A stretch of 64,000 bases of DNA, taken from assembly GCA_024138025.1 (NCBI GenBank), contig JAMXBD010000636.1, positions 682,001 through 746,000 of the forward strand, written 5' to 3'. The DNA comes from Combretum micranthum. Its lineage: Eukaryota > Streptophyta > Magnoliopsida > Myrtales > Combretaceae. Below the pieces are notes generated by a model, which was given only the letters and a program-made list of their open reading frames with translations, had not been told where the DNA came from and did not search any database. This document shows, one piece after another, positions 9,830 to 21,231 of this stretch. Both the position numbers and the translations under genes were made by a program. Numbering within the stretch: the first letter of the stretch is position 1; the number at the start of each line of letters is the position of its first letter.

Positions 9830-12800
9830 ATGGCAACAGTGAAGTATGATATCTCATTGTTAGATCGCAACACTACATTTTTGCTATGGCAGGTCAAGAT
9901 GCAAGGGGTTCTGGAACAGATGGATTTGGATGATGCTCTATTAGGGTTTGATAAAATGCCTACATCATGGTCACCAGAAGAAAAACAACATAAGGATCAA
10001 AAGGCCTTTTCCCTAATTCATCTTCATTTATCAAATCAAATATTGCAAGATGAGTTGAAGAAGATGACAGCCATTAGGTTATGGTTCAAATTAGAGCAGT
10101 TATGTATGATACAAATTTGACCAGTAAATTGCATTTGAATCATTGACTATATTTAGACCATTTGATTGAAGGTAGGTCTCTAGAAGATCACTTGACCATC
10201 TTTAAAGATATTGTTTCTAATTTGGAAACCTTAGAGGTTAAGTATGATGAAGAGGATTTAGCTTTAATTTTATTGTGTTCACTACCTCCTTCTTATTCGA
10301 ATTTTATGGACACAATTTTATATAGTCGTGCTTCTCTTACCATGGAGGAAGTTTATGATGCTTAGCTTCTTTTGAGAAGATAAAACATTTAGTGATTAGA
10401 TCAAAGACTTAGGCAGAGGGTCTTGTTACTTGCGGTTGGAGTCAAGAACGCAATTCTGATGGTAATTCAAGAGGAAGATCAAAATCAACAAGTAGGGATA
10501 AAATCTACAGGTATTGCAAGAAGAAAGGACACGTTAAATCTTAATGTTACAAGTTATACAATAGAAATAAGAGAGCTGCTAAAAATCAAAAAGGGAAACA
10601 ACCAAAAAAAATTGACTAAAGCTAATGTAGCTAAAGACCATAGTGGTATGGAACTTCTTATTACTTCTAATGATGATCCTCAAACCAGTGAGGAGTGGAT
10701 TCTTCATTCTAGTTGCACTTTTCATATATGTCCTAATTGGGATTAGTTTTGAACATATGAAAAGGTATCCAAGGGTATCGTCTTATTAGATAATAATGCT
10801 TCTTGCAGGGTTGTAGGTATTGGTACCATCAAAATCAAAATGTTTGATGGTATTATCAGGACTCTTGGTGATATAAGACATGTGTCTGACTTGAAGAGAA
10901 ATTTGATTTCTTTGATCACTCTTGATACAAAAGGGTACAAATACAATGGTGAAGGCAGATTTTTCAAGATCAACAAAAGATCTCTTATGGTGATGAAGGG
11001 ATAGAAAAAGAGTGCCAACCTATATGTTTTGCAAGGTTCTATGGTTGCCAATGATACAACCGTCACTTCTTCCCTCTTTATTAGATGAAGATGCAACTGG
11101 ACTTTGGCATATGTGTCTAAGGCATATGAGTGAAGCTAGTATGGCTAAATTGAGTAGAAGAAGCCTTCAAGATGGGCAAAGCATCAGCAATTGAAGTTTT
11201 GTATACATTGCGTCTTTGGGAAGCAAAAGAGAGTCAGATTCACCATAGGTACTCACAATATAGAGCATACTATTAACTATATCCATTTTGATCTTTGGGG
11301 GCCGTTTAGAGTGCCTTCAAGTAGAGGTGCTATTTACATGTTGACCATCATTAATGATTTCTCCAGAAGATTTTGGGTATTTTTCTTGAAATAGAAGAAT
11401 GAGGTTATGTCCATATTTAAGAAGTGGAAGACGATGATTAAGAAATAGACTGGAAAGAGGTAAAGCATCTTCGCACTGATAACGGTTTAGAGTTCTGTTC
11501 TAATGATTTTAATGTTCTATGCAAGTTAGAGGGAATTGTGAGGCATCTAATAGTTTTGGTACACCTCAACAAAACGGGTAGTAAAATGGATGAATAGAAC
11601 TATTATGGAGAATGTCAAATGTATGTTTTCTAATGCTCAGTTACCAAAGTCATTCTAGGCTAAAGCAGCTTCTATAGCATGTTATTTGATTAACAGGTCT
11701 CCATCAACTACAATTAAGAAGAAGACTCCACAAGAGGTATGGTTTAGTACTCCTACTAATTATTTTAAGTTAAAATTTTTTGATGTCTTGCACATGCTTA
11801 TGTTGACAATGGGAAATTTGAGCCTATATCTTTGAAATGTATATTCCTTGGTTTTAATCCAGATATCAAGGGATATAAGTTGTGGTTTCCTGAATTGAAA
11901 AAAGTCATTATCAATAGAGATGTGATTTTTTATGAAACAGCTATGTTACGTGACTTGTCTTATATCCCTTGATATCTGGTAAAGCACAGCAGAAATCAAG
12001 CATGTAGATGGAGTTTAAGATTGGTTCAAGTTCTCCACCAAAGCCTACTTCTCAGCCTATTTCTACGCCAACACAGCCACAGTACTTTATTATTAAAGAC
12101 AAACCTATGAGAGAAGTTAGGCCTCCTTAGCGATATGCAGAGACTGATCTTGTTGTTTATGCATTGAATGTAGAAAAAGATATTGATTCTAATCTAGAGC
12201 CATCTACTTACTCAGAAGCTATTACTTGTGATGATTCTGGTAAGTGAGTGATTGCTATGCAAGAGGAGATGGAATCCCTTCATATGAATTGTATATGGAA
12301 TTTAGTGAAGCTTCCTGAACGGAAGAAGACTATTTTGTGTAAATGGGTATTTGAGAAGAAAGAAGGAACAGCAGGAGTTGAAGAACCCAAATACAAAGCA
12401 GGACTTGTTGCAAAGGCTATAATCAGGTACTAGGTATTGATTTTACTGATTTATTTTCTCCTGTTGTAAAACACAACTCGATTTGAGCATTACTTGGTAT
12501 AGTAGCTATGCAAGATATTGAGCTTGAGCAGTTAGATGTGAAGACAGCTCTCTTATATGGAGAGATTGATGAAGATACCTATATGCAACAGCTAGAGGAC
12601 TCTATGGTCTCAGGAAAGGAGGACCATGTTTACATGTTAAGGAAGTCTCTTTATGGCCTGAAGCAGTCGCTAAGGCAATTGTACAAGAGGCAATTCTGAT
12701 AGATGTATCTATTTCAAGAAATGTGATGATGGGTCTTTCGTATATCTACTCTTGTACGTTGATGACATGTTGATAGCAGCCAAGGATAAAGGAGAGATTG

Positions 12801-13740
12801 AAAATATTAGAGTTTAGGATGAAAGACTTGAGAGCAGCAAAGAAGATACTTGGAACGGAGATTTTGAGAGACAGAAAAGCAAATACATTGCACCTAAGTC
12901 AGAAGGGGTATAGTGAGAAAAACCTTTGCATATTTAATATAAAGAATACTAAGGCTGTCAGTATTCCTTTAGCAGCTCATTTCAGATGTATATTTGCTTT
13001 GTCTCCACAGTCAGATGATGAGATTGACTATATGTCAACGGTTCCATATTCTAGTGCTATAGGATCTCTTATGTATGCTATGGCTTGTACACACCCTGAT
13101 TTGTCATATGCTATGAATGTTTTCAATAGATATATGGTAAATCATGGTATGGAACACTGGAAAGCTATTTAGTGAATTTTCAAATACTTATGAGGTACCA
13201 CTAATGTTTGTCTATAGTTTGGTAGAACTAGAGACGGAATTGTTGGTTTTGTTAATTCTTATTTTGCTAGAGATTAGGATAAACAAAGATCTCTCGTATG
13301 GTATATTTCACTTTTGGTGGCTGTACTATCACTTAGAAAGCCACATTGGAAGCTACAGTTGCTTTATCCAATATTGAACCTGAATATATGGCTATTACAA
13401 AAGTTTTTAAAGAAGCTATTTTGTTGAAGGGATTATTTGGTGACTTAGTGATGACTTAAAGAATGTTACAATTTATTATGATATTTAGAGTGTGATCTAC
13501 CTCACTAAGAATCAAACGTATCATGAGAGGGCAAAGCACATTAATGTCAGTAGCACTTTGTTCGTGATGTGATTGCCAATGGTGATATTGTTGTGAGTAA
13601 AGTCAGTACTTAGGATAACCTTCCTGATATGATGACAAAGACACTTCCTATAGCCAAGTTTGAGTTTGTGGAAGAGGAAGAGAATGTTTTGTTTTTGTGT
13701 TAAAGATTGGAGTTTGTGCATTTTTGCTCTTCGATTCGTG
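9830..13740 (+). pseudogene. Copia A gag-pol polyprotein, broken
   Basis: Gag starts at ATG 9830 (MATVKYDISLLDRNTTFLLW, the UBN2-type gag fold) and continues over stops to about 10400. The zinc knuckle (10503-10560) reads CKKKGHVKS then a stop. The protease motif near 10697-10725 reads WILHSSCTFH, so the catalytic D-S-G has become H-S-S. GAG-pre-integrase is at 11096-11190 and the integrase zinc and core regions at 11190-11990 (CVFGKQKRVRF, FDLWGP). Reverse transcriptase is at 12248-12790, with the catalytic YVDD intact at 12755-12766. RNase H is at 13020-13660, ending in a TKTLP block. At least a dozen stops and several frameshifts are present. The reading order is clear but no product is possible. 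A normal copia polyprotein is about 1,300 residues. Confidence 0.85.
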
Positions 13741-13753
13741 TCAAGGTAAAGAT

Positions 13754-14183
13754 TGTTGGATGTTTAACCCGAATCAATCAAAGCTGCTAGCTCTGGATCA
13801 AGGCCACCATCCTACATACGAACACAACTGCCCTTGGAAGCAACCTTGAAGCCAGCGTTTGAAAATCTAATTTTGTGAATTGCGAAGGCCGGCTCAAAGT
13901 TGTCGGCTTTCATCCTGTACGCTACAGGCCTTTAGCCGGCATTGATCCTCAAACGATAAATTTCAGCTACAAACCTTGAGCCGCCCTTATGCATACATAT
14001 ATATGTGTGTGTGCTGTTTTAGGGTTTATGAGATTTCAGATCAATTAGGTCTCTTGTATACACATCCTCTGCACTCCATTCTGCTTTAGTTTTTTTTCGA
14101 AAGGGTTTCCACATAAATCTTACGTGTGCTGTACTTTATTCCTTTATTTGTTTTTTGCCATTGTTTGCCATATATTTATAACA
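13754..14183 (+). repeat. Copia A 3' LTR with polypurine tract
   Basis: The 430 bp LTR follows the polypurine tract CAAGGTAAAGAT (13742-13753). U3 holds four well-preserved copies of the CpG word: GCCGGC at 13888-13893 and 13935-13940, GTCGGC at 13902-13907, GCCGCC at 13980-13985. It ends ATAACA at 14183, followed by the target duplication AAATT. Confidence 0.9.
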
Positions 14184-14384
14184 AAATTCATATATAATAA
14201 CAAATCCTCCAAAAATGAAGTTTTACAATGAACCCAACTTCAACCAATATATCATGCATTCTATCAAATAAGCTTAATAAAGATAAATAATTCTTATAAA
14301 AATCAATTGGTATAAAAAAAAAAAATCTAATTTGGTTCATAGTTTATAATGATGATGGAGATGTCTTGAGTATTGTATGCATTA

Positions 14385-15040
14385 GTAATGGGTAGCTTGA
14401 TATTCGTTATGACATACAAAACCAAACATTGCATATGAAGTGGAAATAGTAAGTCGGTACATAATGAATCCTAGTAGCAAGCATTAGAATATTGTGAAGA
14501 GGATCCTAAGATATTTAGGAAGACCTCAAATGTTAGACAATACTATAGTGGATCGGACAATATTGTTAGAGGATTTGTTGATTTGGATTGTGCAGGTATG
14601 TGATCTTGATAACAAATCCACCACAAGATATGTGTTTGCACTTGCTAGCAAAGTTGTAAGCTCAGTCTCAAAACTACAACCAATTGTGGCTACATCAACA
14701 AAAAAAATTAGAATATGTAATAGCTACACAAGTCAGTAAAGAAGTAGCATGGTTGAAAAGGTATTGAAAAAACTTGGACATATAAATAAGAGAAAATTTA
14801 TCTACTATGTGACAATCAAAGTGTCATGTATCCCATAATGAATCTAACCTTTCATTAAAAAACAAAACATAGTCCAGTGTGGTGCCAATTCATTAGTGAG
14901 AAGGCGGAAGAAAGAACTATGCAAATGTAGAAGATCAATACAAAGAACAATACAACTAATTTTATGACAAAGGCAATCAACACTGATAAGTTTGTTAGTG
15001 TCATCCTCTTACGACTAAATGGAAATGTAAAATCATGCAA
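14385..15040 (+). pseudogene. Ty1/copia RNase H remnant
   Basis: The region reads as a copia RNase H. Near 14432-14470 is SRYIMNPSSKH; the frame at 14494-14739 gives KRILRYLG, then DLDNKSTTRYVFALASK, VSSVSKLQPIVATST; and 14750-14900 gives decayed forms of the VAWLK and DNQS blocks. The end (to about 15040) matches the usual 'VTKP' tail only loosely. No gag, integrase or LTR is attached. It is a different family from copia A, judged by wording, and is cut at about 15045 by the Tat-type leader. Confidence 0.75.
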
Positions 15041-15187
15041 TGAAAATGTAGTGTCGAGCCTGAATTTTGCTCCTATTCCCTAAAGGTCCTTATCCATATC
15101 AAACCCGGCCTATTTGACATGGAACACTTGATAAGGAACCAATAGGGCTTTCGTAAAAAGCTCGATTTTCAAAAAATCATTTGATTG

Positions 15188-15200
15188 AAGTCGCCACCAG
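15188..15200 (-). other. Tat-type primer binding site and leader start
   Basis: On the minus strand TGGTGGCGACTTC lies 1 base after the LTR end (...TTTTCA, 15202). TGGCGACTYC is the site type seen in Tat/Ogre elements (described as tRNA-Arg-like), not the initiator-Met site. The next 140 bases include GAAAATCGAGCTTTTTACG, a leader phrase I recognise from such elements. Confidence 0.5.
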
Positions 15201-15201
15201 C

Positions 15202-17754
15202 TGAAAAAAAAAAAAAAAAGAGTGAACTAGAAACCAAATGAGTAGTTTGATTTCCGATTCGACCACTGGTACACATGAAAAACCAAAGATTAATGGATCT
15301 GGGGTTGTTATTTTAAAACCTAAACGTTTATCTAGGCTTTGGATGGGCTTTAGAAATTTTGAATATATGGGCCAAAAGGTTAATTTTAGATTTTGCAACT
15401 TTTAAACTTTTTAGTCTTTTTCGAAAAGATATTTACATATTTTCAAATATATATATATATATATATTTGAAAAAATCCTAAGGTGCCTACGTATTCGCTA
15501 GCCGAAATCACATCATCATAGTTCGTTTTGACTTTTGTAAAATTTTTAATATGTTTGTCTGTTTTAAATTATGAAAATCCGCCAAATTTAAGTAACTATC
15601 CATTTGTTTTTTATTTTGGAAATTCCTAAGGGGAATTAAGTTTTTGTGTTTTTGTTTTTGAAAACTCCTAAAAAATTATTTTTTTCAAAAACCCCTTATT
15701 TTTGTATTTTAGAAAGTAACTAGGTGATATTATATATAAGCTAACAAAAATTTTTTTTATATACTAAATATATATAGGAAAGAAAAGTGAAAAGAGAAGA
15801 TTTTGTAAAAAAAAAAAAAATTATAACAAAAAGATGATATTTACACAGTTCTTAAAATTCTATAAGCATGACAAACCATCATCAAAATAATATATATAAA
15901 ACATGCTCAATTAAAGGTGATCTAAAAGAATGATAATTATAAAACTATAACTATATATATATATATTGTTGATTTTCATGATTTAACTTCTAAAACCTTT
16001 ATTTACTAATTATATTTATATGCTAAAACTTATATTCTAAAATTTTTATTTACCTGAATATAATATTATATAGCAAAAAAAATAGCATGCTTATCATATA
16101 TTCACACACGCACATATAGATTTTCTTCCTTTTTTTTCTTTTTTTCTCTCTCTTTTTTTTTATTTTCTGGGCTTCTTTCGATTTTCCTTTTCTTCTTTTT
16201 TCTTTTTTTACTATTTTTAGGATTTTACATCAATATTTACAATATAACTAAGAAAAGCAAATAAATAACAAGACATATTTACAATATAACTAAGAAAAGG
16301 AAATAAATAACAAGACTAAAATCAAATAGAAAACAAACATAAGATTGGACCACTGTACACAATGAAATATAGACCTAAGGCTTATAATTGAATTTGAGTA
16401 CATTAGTTAATGGGCTCAGCTCGTAGGTGTGCGTTTAGACCAAGATTGAATTGAGTTCGTGCGTGGGGCTTTGTTCCTGCAAAACGAAATAAATCAAATA
16501 GCCTTCTATCTTTCTCTCTCGTTTCGATATGGATTTGGATTGGTGGCTCCCGTGGTGGTTTGCATGAGTTCCGGTGGGTTAGGTATGGATTAAGATGGCA
16601 CAAGTGATGTGGCTAGATGGTTCGGTTGTGGCTTGAAGTCAAGAATGGGTGGTAGCAAAGTTGGAGAGGTTGGTTTTAGGCTCATAGGTGGATAGAATTG
16701 GTTTAGGGGTATTAATGTTGGGTAAATGATGAAGATGGTGGTTTTGGTAGTGGGGATAAGATTCATGGTCGGAGCTTGGTGATGGTTTGGTGATGGTCAC
16801 TAGTTCTAGGTTCGATGGTGGTGTTAGTTATCGCATGCATCGATGGTGTTGGTTTCGACTTGGGTCTAGTTAAGAGTGGCAATAGGCAGAGAGGTAGAAG
16901 CACTTAATGGTGGAAGCCGTGGGTTTGTGACTAGGGATGGTTTCCGCTAGTTCACAATAGAGTAGTGAATGAGATCTAAGTTCCCATTTTCGAAGTCGAG
17001 TTCTTGTTTTGGGCTTTTTTTTTTTTTTTTTTTTTTTTGAAGCTCAAATCTCATTCACCTTTGAACTTGTTTCTAAGTTCGGATCCTTTTTTGGGTCATT
17101 TCTTTGGCTTAAGGAGCTGGTGTTCCTTCTTATAGGAGCAAACGAGGAAGGCAGAGGGGCAAAGTAAGCATGACCATTAATGGTCGTTACAAATTTGAAT
17201 GGATCGAAGGTTACAGAACATGAAGAGGTGGGGGTTACCATTTTTTAATTAATCTTCTTTTAAACACATTAAAAGTTGGATCTACAATCCCAAAACTGAC
17301 TTTTGATCTTCCCCAGCAAAAAAAGGAGCTTAAAAAGAGCTCGCTCGAGCTCAACAATGGTGAATGAGGGAGAGGGGTTGGAGACAAAGCGCGTAGTCCC
17401 ACGCGCCTAGGCCCTTACACACACCTACTTCTAGCGTGTTGGACTAGGTGCTTCGTCTATAAGAATAACCCCAAAACATTATAAGACCAAAAATAAGCCT
17501 AAAATGAAATTTTCTTTACTAAAAAGATGATGTTCTCTAACTTTTAAATTTCCTAATTTTTTATTCTTTTTTAACTTTTATAATTTTTTTTTGTTAATTT
17601 TTAACTTATCTAATTATTTTTTTTTTTTTTGTATTTTTGATAATTTTCAATTTTTATTGTATTTTTCTATCTTCTTGGAATTTTTTTTATTTTTGAATGT
17701 TTTCATTTTTCAATAATTTCCTTTTTAAAAGGGGGCAAAAATGGAGTATCAACA
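15202..17754 (-). repeat. Tat-type long LTR
   Basis: On the minus strand the LTR starts TGTTGATACTCC (17754), just after a purine-rich AAAGAGGAACAGC, and ends TTTTTTCA (15202). It contains the conserved GAATACGTAGGCACC phrase (15498-15484) typical of this lineage near the R/U5 end. The middle holds (TA)n runs (15450-15470, 15950-15965), pyrimidine tracts (16125-16210) and a T23-class run near 17018-17038. The frames at 16403-16603 and 17044-17241 inside it are not recognisable proteins. Confidence 0.6.
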
Positions 17755-17763
17755 GCTGTTCCT

Positions 17764-17800
17764 CTTTATGGTGGAGTTTGAACATAACTCCACTATAAAG
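17764..17800. other. Inverted repeat (possible hairpin) beside the Tat LTR
   Basis: CTTTATGGTGGAGTT (17764-17778) pairs with AACTCCACTATAAAG (17786-17800) with 14 of 15 matches around a 7-base loop. It lies in the last 50 bases before the LTR, overlapping the polypurine region. Confidence 0.75.
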
Positions 17801-17945
17801 ACAAAAAAGGATGCCATTTTTGCCCAAAACCTACACTTAGCAGATCTAACTACAAAACTTCACCCTATGATCTAGGGATTTTTAAAAGCTTTACCCCCAA
17901 ACGAAAAAAAAAAGTTATTTTTGCACCCTACCGACCAAGGATAAA

Positions 17946-18335
17946 GAATATGCACCTCGAAGGGAAAAGATTATTTTGCACCCCAAAGGGAAGGATTTGT
18001 ACCCCAAAGGGAAGGATTTACACCCAAAGGGAAAGAACATGCACCTCAAAGGGAAAGATTTTGCACCCCGAAGGGAAAAGATTTGCACTCCAAAAGGAAA
18101 GATTATTTTTCCCCCAAAGGGAAAGAATATGCACCCCGAAGAGAAGATTTTGCACCTCGAAGGGAACAGATATGCACCTCAAAGGAAAAGATTTTGCACC
18201 CCGAAGGAAAAAGATTTACACTTTGAAGAGAAAGATTATTTTCCACCCGAAGGGAAAGATTTGTACCCTGAAGAGCAAGATTATTTTGCAACCGAAAGGG
18301 GAAGATTTTGCACCCCAAAAGGAAAGATTTACAAA
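17946..18335. repeat. Minisatellite, about 18 units of 21-25 bp
   Basis: The unit is close to GATTTTGCACCCCGAAGGGAAA, with lengths varying between 20 and 25 bases and frequent changes in the pyrimidine-rich half. The array lies in the 3' untranslated region of the Tat-type element. The repetitive make-up leaves all frames on the plus strand largely open (17950-18486, 17976-18443), giving reiterated CTPKGK-like words. These are by-products of the repeat and are not gene evidence. Confidence 0.9.
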
Positions 18336-18339
18336 TACT

Positions 18340-19320
18340 TTGAAAAAAAGGAACTGTCAAATTATGCACAAAAGCAATCTTGTCATAAGAAATTTGTTAT
18401 TTGCTCCAATTCCACAGGGGAAGATTATATTAATAAGCTTTGAGAATTTCACTCACTGGGGATGTATTTCCATTGGACTTTACTAAATCATGTTATCTCA
18501 CTAGGGATATAGGGCAAATATTCAATAGGGAGACTAAATTCATGCAATGGGATACAGTTCAATGTACTTACCTGGATAGGGGAGATTGTGCCCATTCTAG
18601 TTGCTCTTGTTAATTTTGCAATAATCATTTGAAGGAGAAATTCCGATCCAATTGGGTACCAACAACGAGACCCAGGATCCTTAACACTAACTTAGGTTGT
18701 ATCCTTACAGCACATAGTTGAATGCCATTCTTTTGGTGTTGGAGTTTTCAACGAGAAGCTTACTGTCTTTCAACTTCAAGCATTTCAAGCATACCAAGCT
18801 TAACAATAGTTTTAATTTGCTTACATGGGCTGGATGATGCTTTGGAACTAGCAATTTAATGTATCCAAAATGATCTTCATATCTTCTTATCTCAAAGTTG
18901 TCACAGGTCTAGCACCTTCTAATCTTTTTAGCTACACTTGAATAACTTTCTTCCATCCCTGGGATTTGTTCCAAATCATGTTAGATCTAAATTTTTCTAA
19001 AAATTTTGCATCAAATGCCTACTGCATAAATTCAGTCAAATTAGTATTGTTACCTTACAGGTAACCCCAATGAGGAGAGTATTTCTTTTCATAACCGGCA
19101 ATGAGAGGGGTTAGTCCATGTAATGATAAAACTCCCCTTCTAAGATAAGATGCCTAAGTAAAACAGAGTCGTCCAAAAAGTGTACATGTTGAGGTTTTAT
19201 GAGAGTGAGATTTTGTGAGGATTTTCAATTATGAAGAGTGGATTAGATTACTAGGGAGACGAAGTAGGTGAGATGGTCCATCGCCATTAGTCCATTCCTG
19301 TTATCGTTTTCATTCACAAT
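18340..19320 (-). other. Tat-type 3' untranslated region, no gene seen
   Basis: About 1 kb between the minisatellite and the pol tail. It contains phrases common to such regions (GAGGAGAGTATTTC, ACCGGCAATGAG) but no frame with a recognisable domain. Confidence 0.4.
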
Positions 19321-19324
19321 AGAT

Positions 19325-20325
19325 AAGATGTAACAGTAAAGAGACAGACCACTAGAACATCATTATATTTCATTCGGGGATAATAAAGCTTTAAAACATC
19401 CACATTTATAGGGTCTCTCAGAGTTGACCCATCCACTTTAAGTAATATCAATGCACCCCCGTCATGGCCTTCTAGACTATGTATGGTCCTTCATAATTTG
19501 GAGTGAACTTTCCTCTAAGGTCCTGAGCATTCAATAATACTTTTCAAAGAACTAGGTCCCTAGCTTAAAGTTCTTAAGTTGCAGTTTCTTATTGAGTGAA
19601 TGAGCAATTCTATTTTGATAACATTGAGCATGGAAAATTTGCCCGTAATCTCTATTCATCCAGTAAATTAAGTTGTTCTATTCTTTTCTGGACCTATTGT
19701 GTTTCATCTAATTGAGTTTCAGAGAGTACCCAAAGGGATGGTATTCTACTTCTACTGGAAGGACTGCTTCGACTCCATACACAAGGGAGTACGAGGTTGC
19801 CTCAATTGACACTCAGATTGTAGTTTATATGCCATCAATGCAAACGGAGCATCTCATGCCTATCCTTATAAGTAACTGCCATCTTTTCAATAATTTTCTT
19901 GATGTTCTTGTTAGCGGCTTCAACTGCCTCATTCATTTACGGCGTTATGGGGTAGAATTCGTATGGAATACTTGAATTGATAGATCTCATCGATTAGCTT
20001 ATTATTCAAGTTGGTTCCATTATCAGTTATGATGATCTCAAGTACTCCATATCGGGAAATAATGTCTCTTTTGAGGAACTTGGCAACCACATGCTTGGTG
20101 ACATTTGCATGGGAGGTAGCTTCTACCCATTTGGTGAAGTTGTCAATAGCAACCAGGATGAACCTACGTCCATTGGAAGCTTTCAGGTAATAGGCTCAAT
20201 TATGTCAATGCCCCACATGGAAAAGGACCAACGAGATGAAACAGCATGCAATTCTTAAGGAAGCGCATTATTTCGATTTGCATAGATTTGGCATGAGTGG
20301 CAACATCTGACATTCATACAGCTGT
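19325..20325 (-). pseudogene. Tat-type integrase and pol C-terminus, broken
   Basis: Minus-strand reading gives the zinc-finger tail CCHSCQIYANR (about 20310), then the integrase core. The first catalytic Asp lies in MWGIDII (about 20215), FILVAIDNFTKWVEA follows, the second Asp is in IITDNGTN (about 20025), and the catalytic Glu is in AVNEAVEAANKNIKKIIEK (about 19930-19875). All three acidic residues remain. Toward 19390 the pol end survives in pieces: LRNFKLG, GKFTPNYEGPYIV, then VNADAVK-like wording near 19400. Several frameshifts and stops lie between. The plus-strand frame at 19712-19975 is its shadow. Confidence 0.8.
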
Positions 20326-20759
20326 TAGGAGTACTTGAACTTTTATGGGTGTAACATATATTCTAACATTCTCATTTCATAGCATATACATGCAATTTGC
20401 TGAATATCAGTTACATATATAAGAAATGCACAAGCATTCAACTAGATTTTACAAAATATCACATCAAAGACGCAAGAATTTCACAAAAAAAAAAAGAAGA
20501 AAAATGTAATAAATGCCCAACCGAACGAAATTTTCATAGTAGACTAAAACACATATATAAATGCTAAAACTATCCTTTTAGGTTCCATCTTGATCTACAC
20601 AAAAACAAAAAAAAAAAAAAAAAAAAAACAAAACAAAAGCAAAAGGAAATAGCAATATGATGATGTGAATTATGAGTTGGCTATATCTGATAAATTTAAC
20701 AGAAAAATTACTTACCTGTTAATGGATGCGATACAAAATGTTCATCAGAATTAATAAGA
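20326..20759. other. Non-coding, 3' flank of the receptor-kinase pseudogene
   Basis: AT-rich with A-runs near 20480 and 20610-20630. No gene or transposon ends seen. Confidence 0.4.
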
Positions 20760-21111
20760 TCAATTTTCAAGAAACTTTTTCTTGATGGATTCCAATTCCT
20801 CAATAACATCTATCATGCTTTTCCTTTCTTTTGGCAAATCAGTTGAACATGAAACTCCAATCTCAAATATGGCAATTAAACACTCCAAAACTGGTTTATC
20901 CGTGGTGGACAATTTTTCCATTTCAACATGTAATGATGGATCCGTTATTTTTGTAACTTTATCAAGTAAGCAGCATTGACAAAACAATTTATATTTTTGT
21001 TTCCATGGAAAATAGCATCATTTGGTCTCTTCCCTGTGAACATTTCTAGCAGTAAAATGCCATAGCTATATATGTCTCCTTGTATTGATACAAAAGTGCA
21101 CATTCCATACT

Positions 21112-21231
21112 CTACAATTGAAACCAAATGTCACTTTTTTAATATAGATAAAAATAATGTAATTCCAGCCTTCAAAGAAAAGTGAGTGGAATGGTAGCAA
21201 TTATTATGCTTAATTTGTAGAATGTGGTTAC
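21112..21231 (-). other. Intron of the receptor-kinase pseudogene
   Basis: A 120 bp intron with GT (21231-21230) and AG (21113-21112) ends. Removing it joins CCACCAG to AGTATGGA and restores the reading IPPEYGM. Its position in the kinase activation-segment region is where genes of this subfamily commonly have their single intron. Confidence 0.85.

Larger units (their letters stand above)
9343..14183 (+). mobile_element. Ty1/copia element A, structurally complete but decayed
   Basis: A 4.84 kb element with both LTRs (9343-9787 and 13754-14183), each starting TGTTGGATGT and ending TAACA. A perfect 5 bp target duplication AAATT is at 9338-9342 and 14184-14188. The order PBS, gag, protease, integrase, reverse transcriptase, RNase H, polypurine tract is that of Ty1/copia, and the gag and integrase wording is closest to the TNT1/Tork type. 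Many stops and frameshifts interrupt the polyprotein. It has landed in an older minus-strand gypsy remnant. Confidence 0.9.
15046..20325 (-). mobile_element. Tat/Ogre-like Ty3/gypsy remnant
   Basis: Read on the minus strand from 20325: integrase and pol tail (to about 19325), a long 3' untranslated region with a minisatellite, a polypurine-like tract, a 2.55 kb LTR (17754-15202), then a primer binding site and leader (15200-15046). A long 3' untranslated region, minisatellite and very long LTRs are features reported for the Tat/Ogre lineage. The 5' part of the element is cut at about 20325 beside the receptor-kinase pseudogene. A leader downstream of the LTR means this LTR also served as the 5' LTR of another unit. 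Confidence 0.65.

Noticed and set aside
17946..18335. CRISPR-like array
   Set aside because: There are no unique spacers between constant repeats; the units are contiguous and drift in length. This is plant DNA with a minisatellite.
17950..18486. A 178-residue open frame and an overlapping 155-residue frame of repeated CTPKGK-like words
   Set aside because: Both come from the 21-25 bp minisatellite; several frames are open at once and no domain is present.
19712..19975. Plus-strand 87-residue frame as a gene
   Set aside because: The minus strand encodes the integrase catalytic-Glu region here; the plus frame is a shadow.
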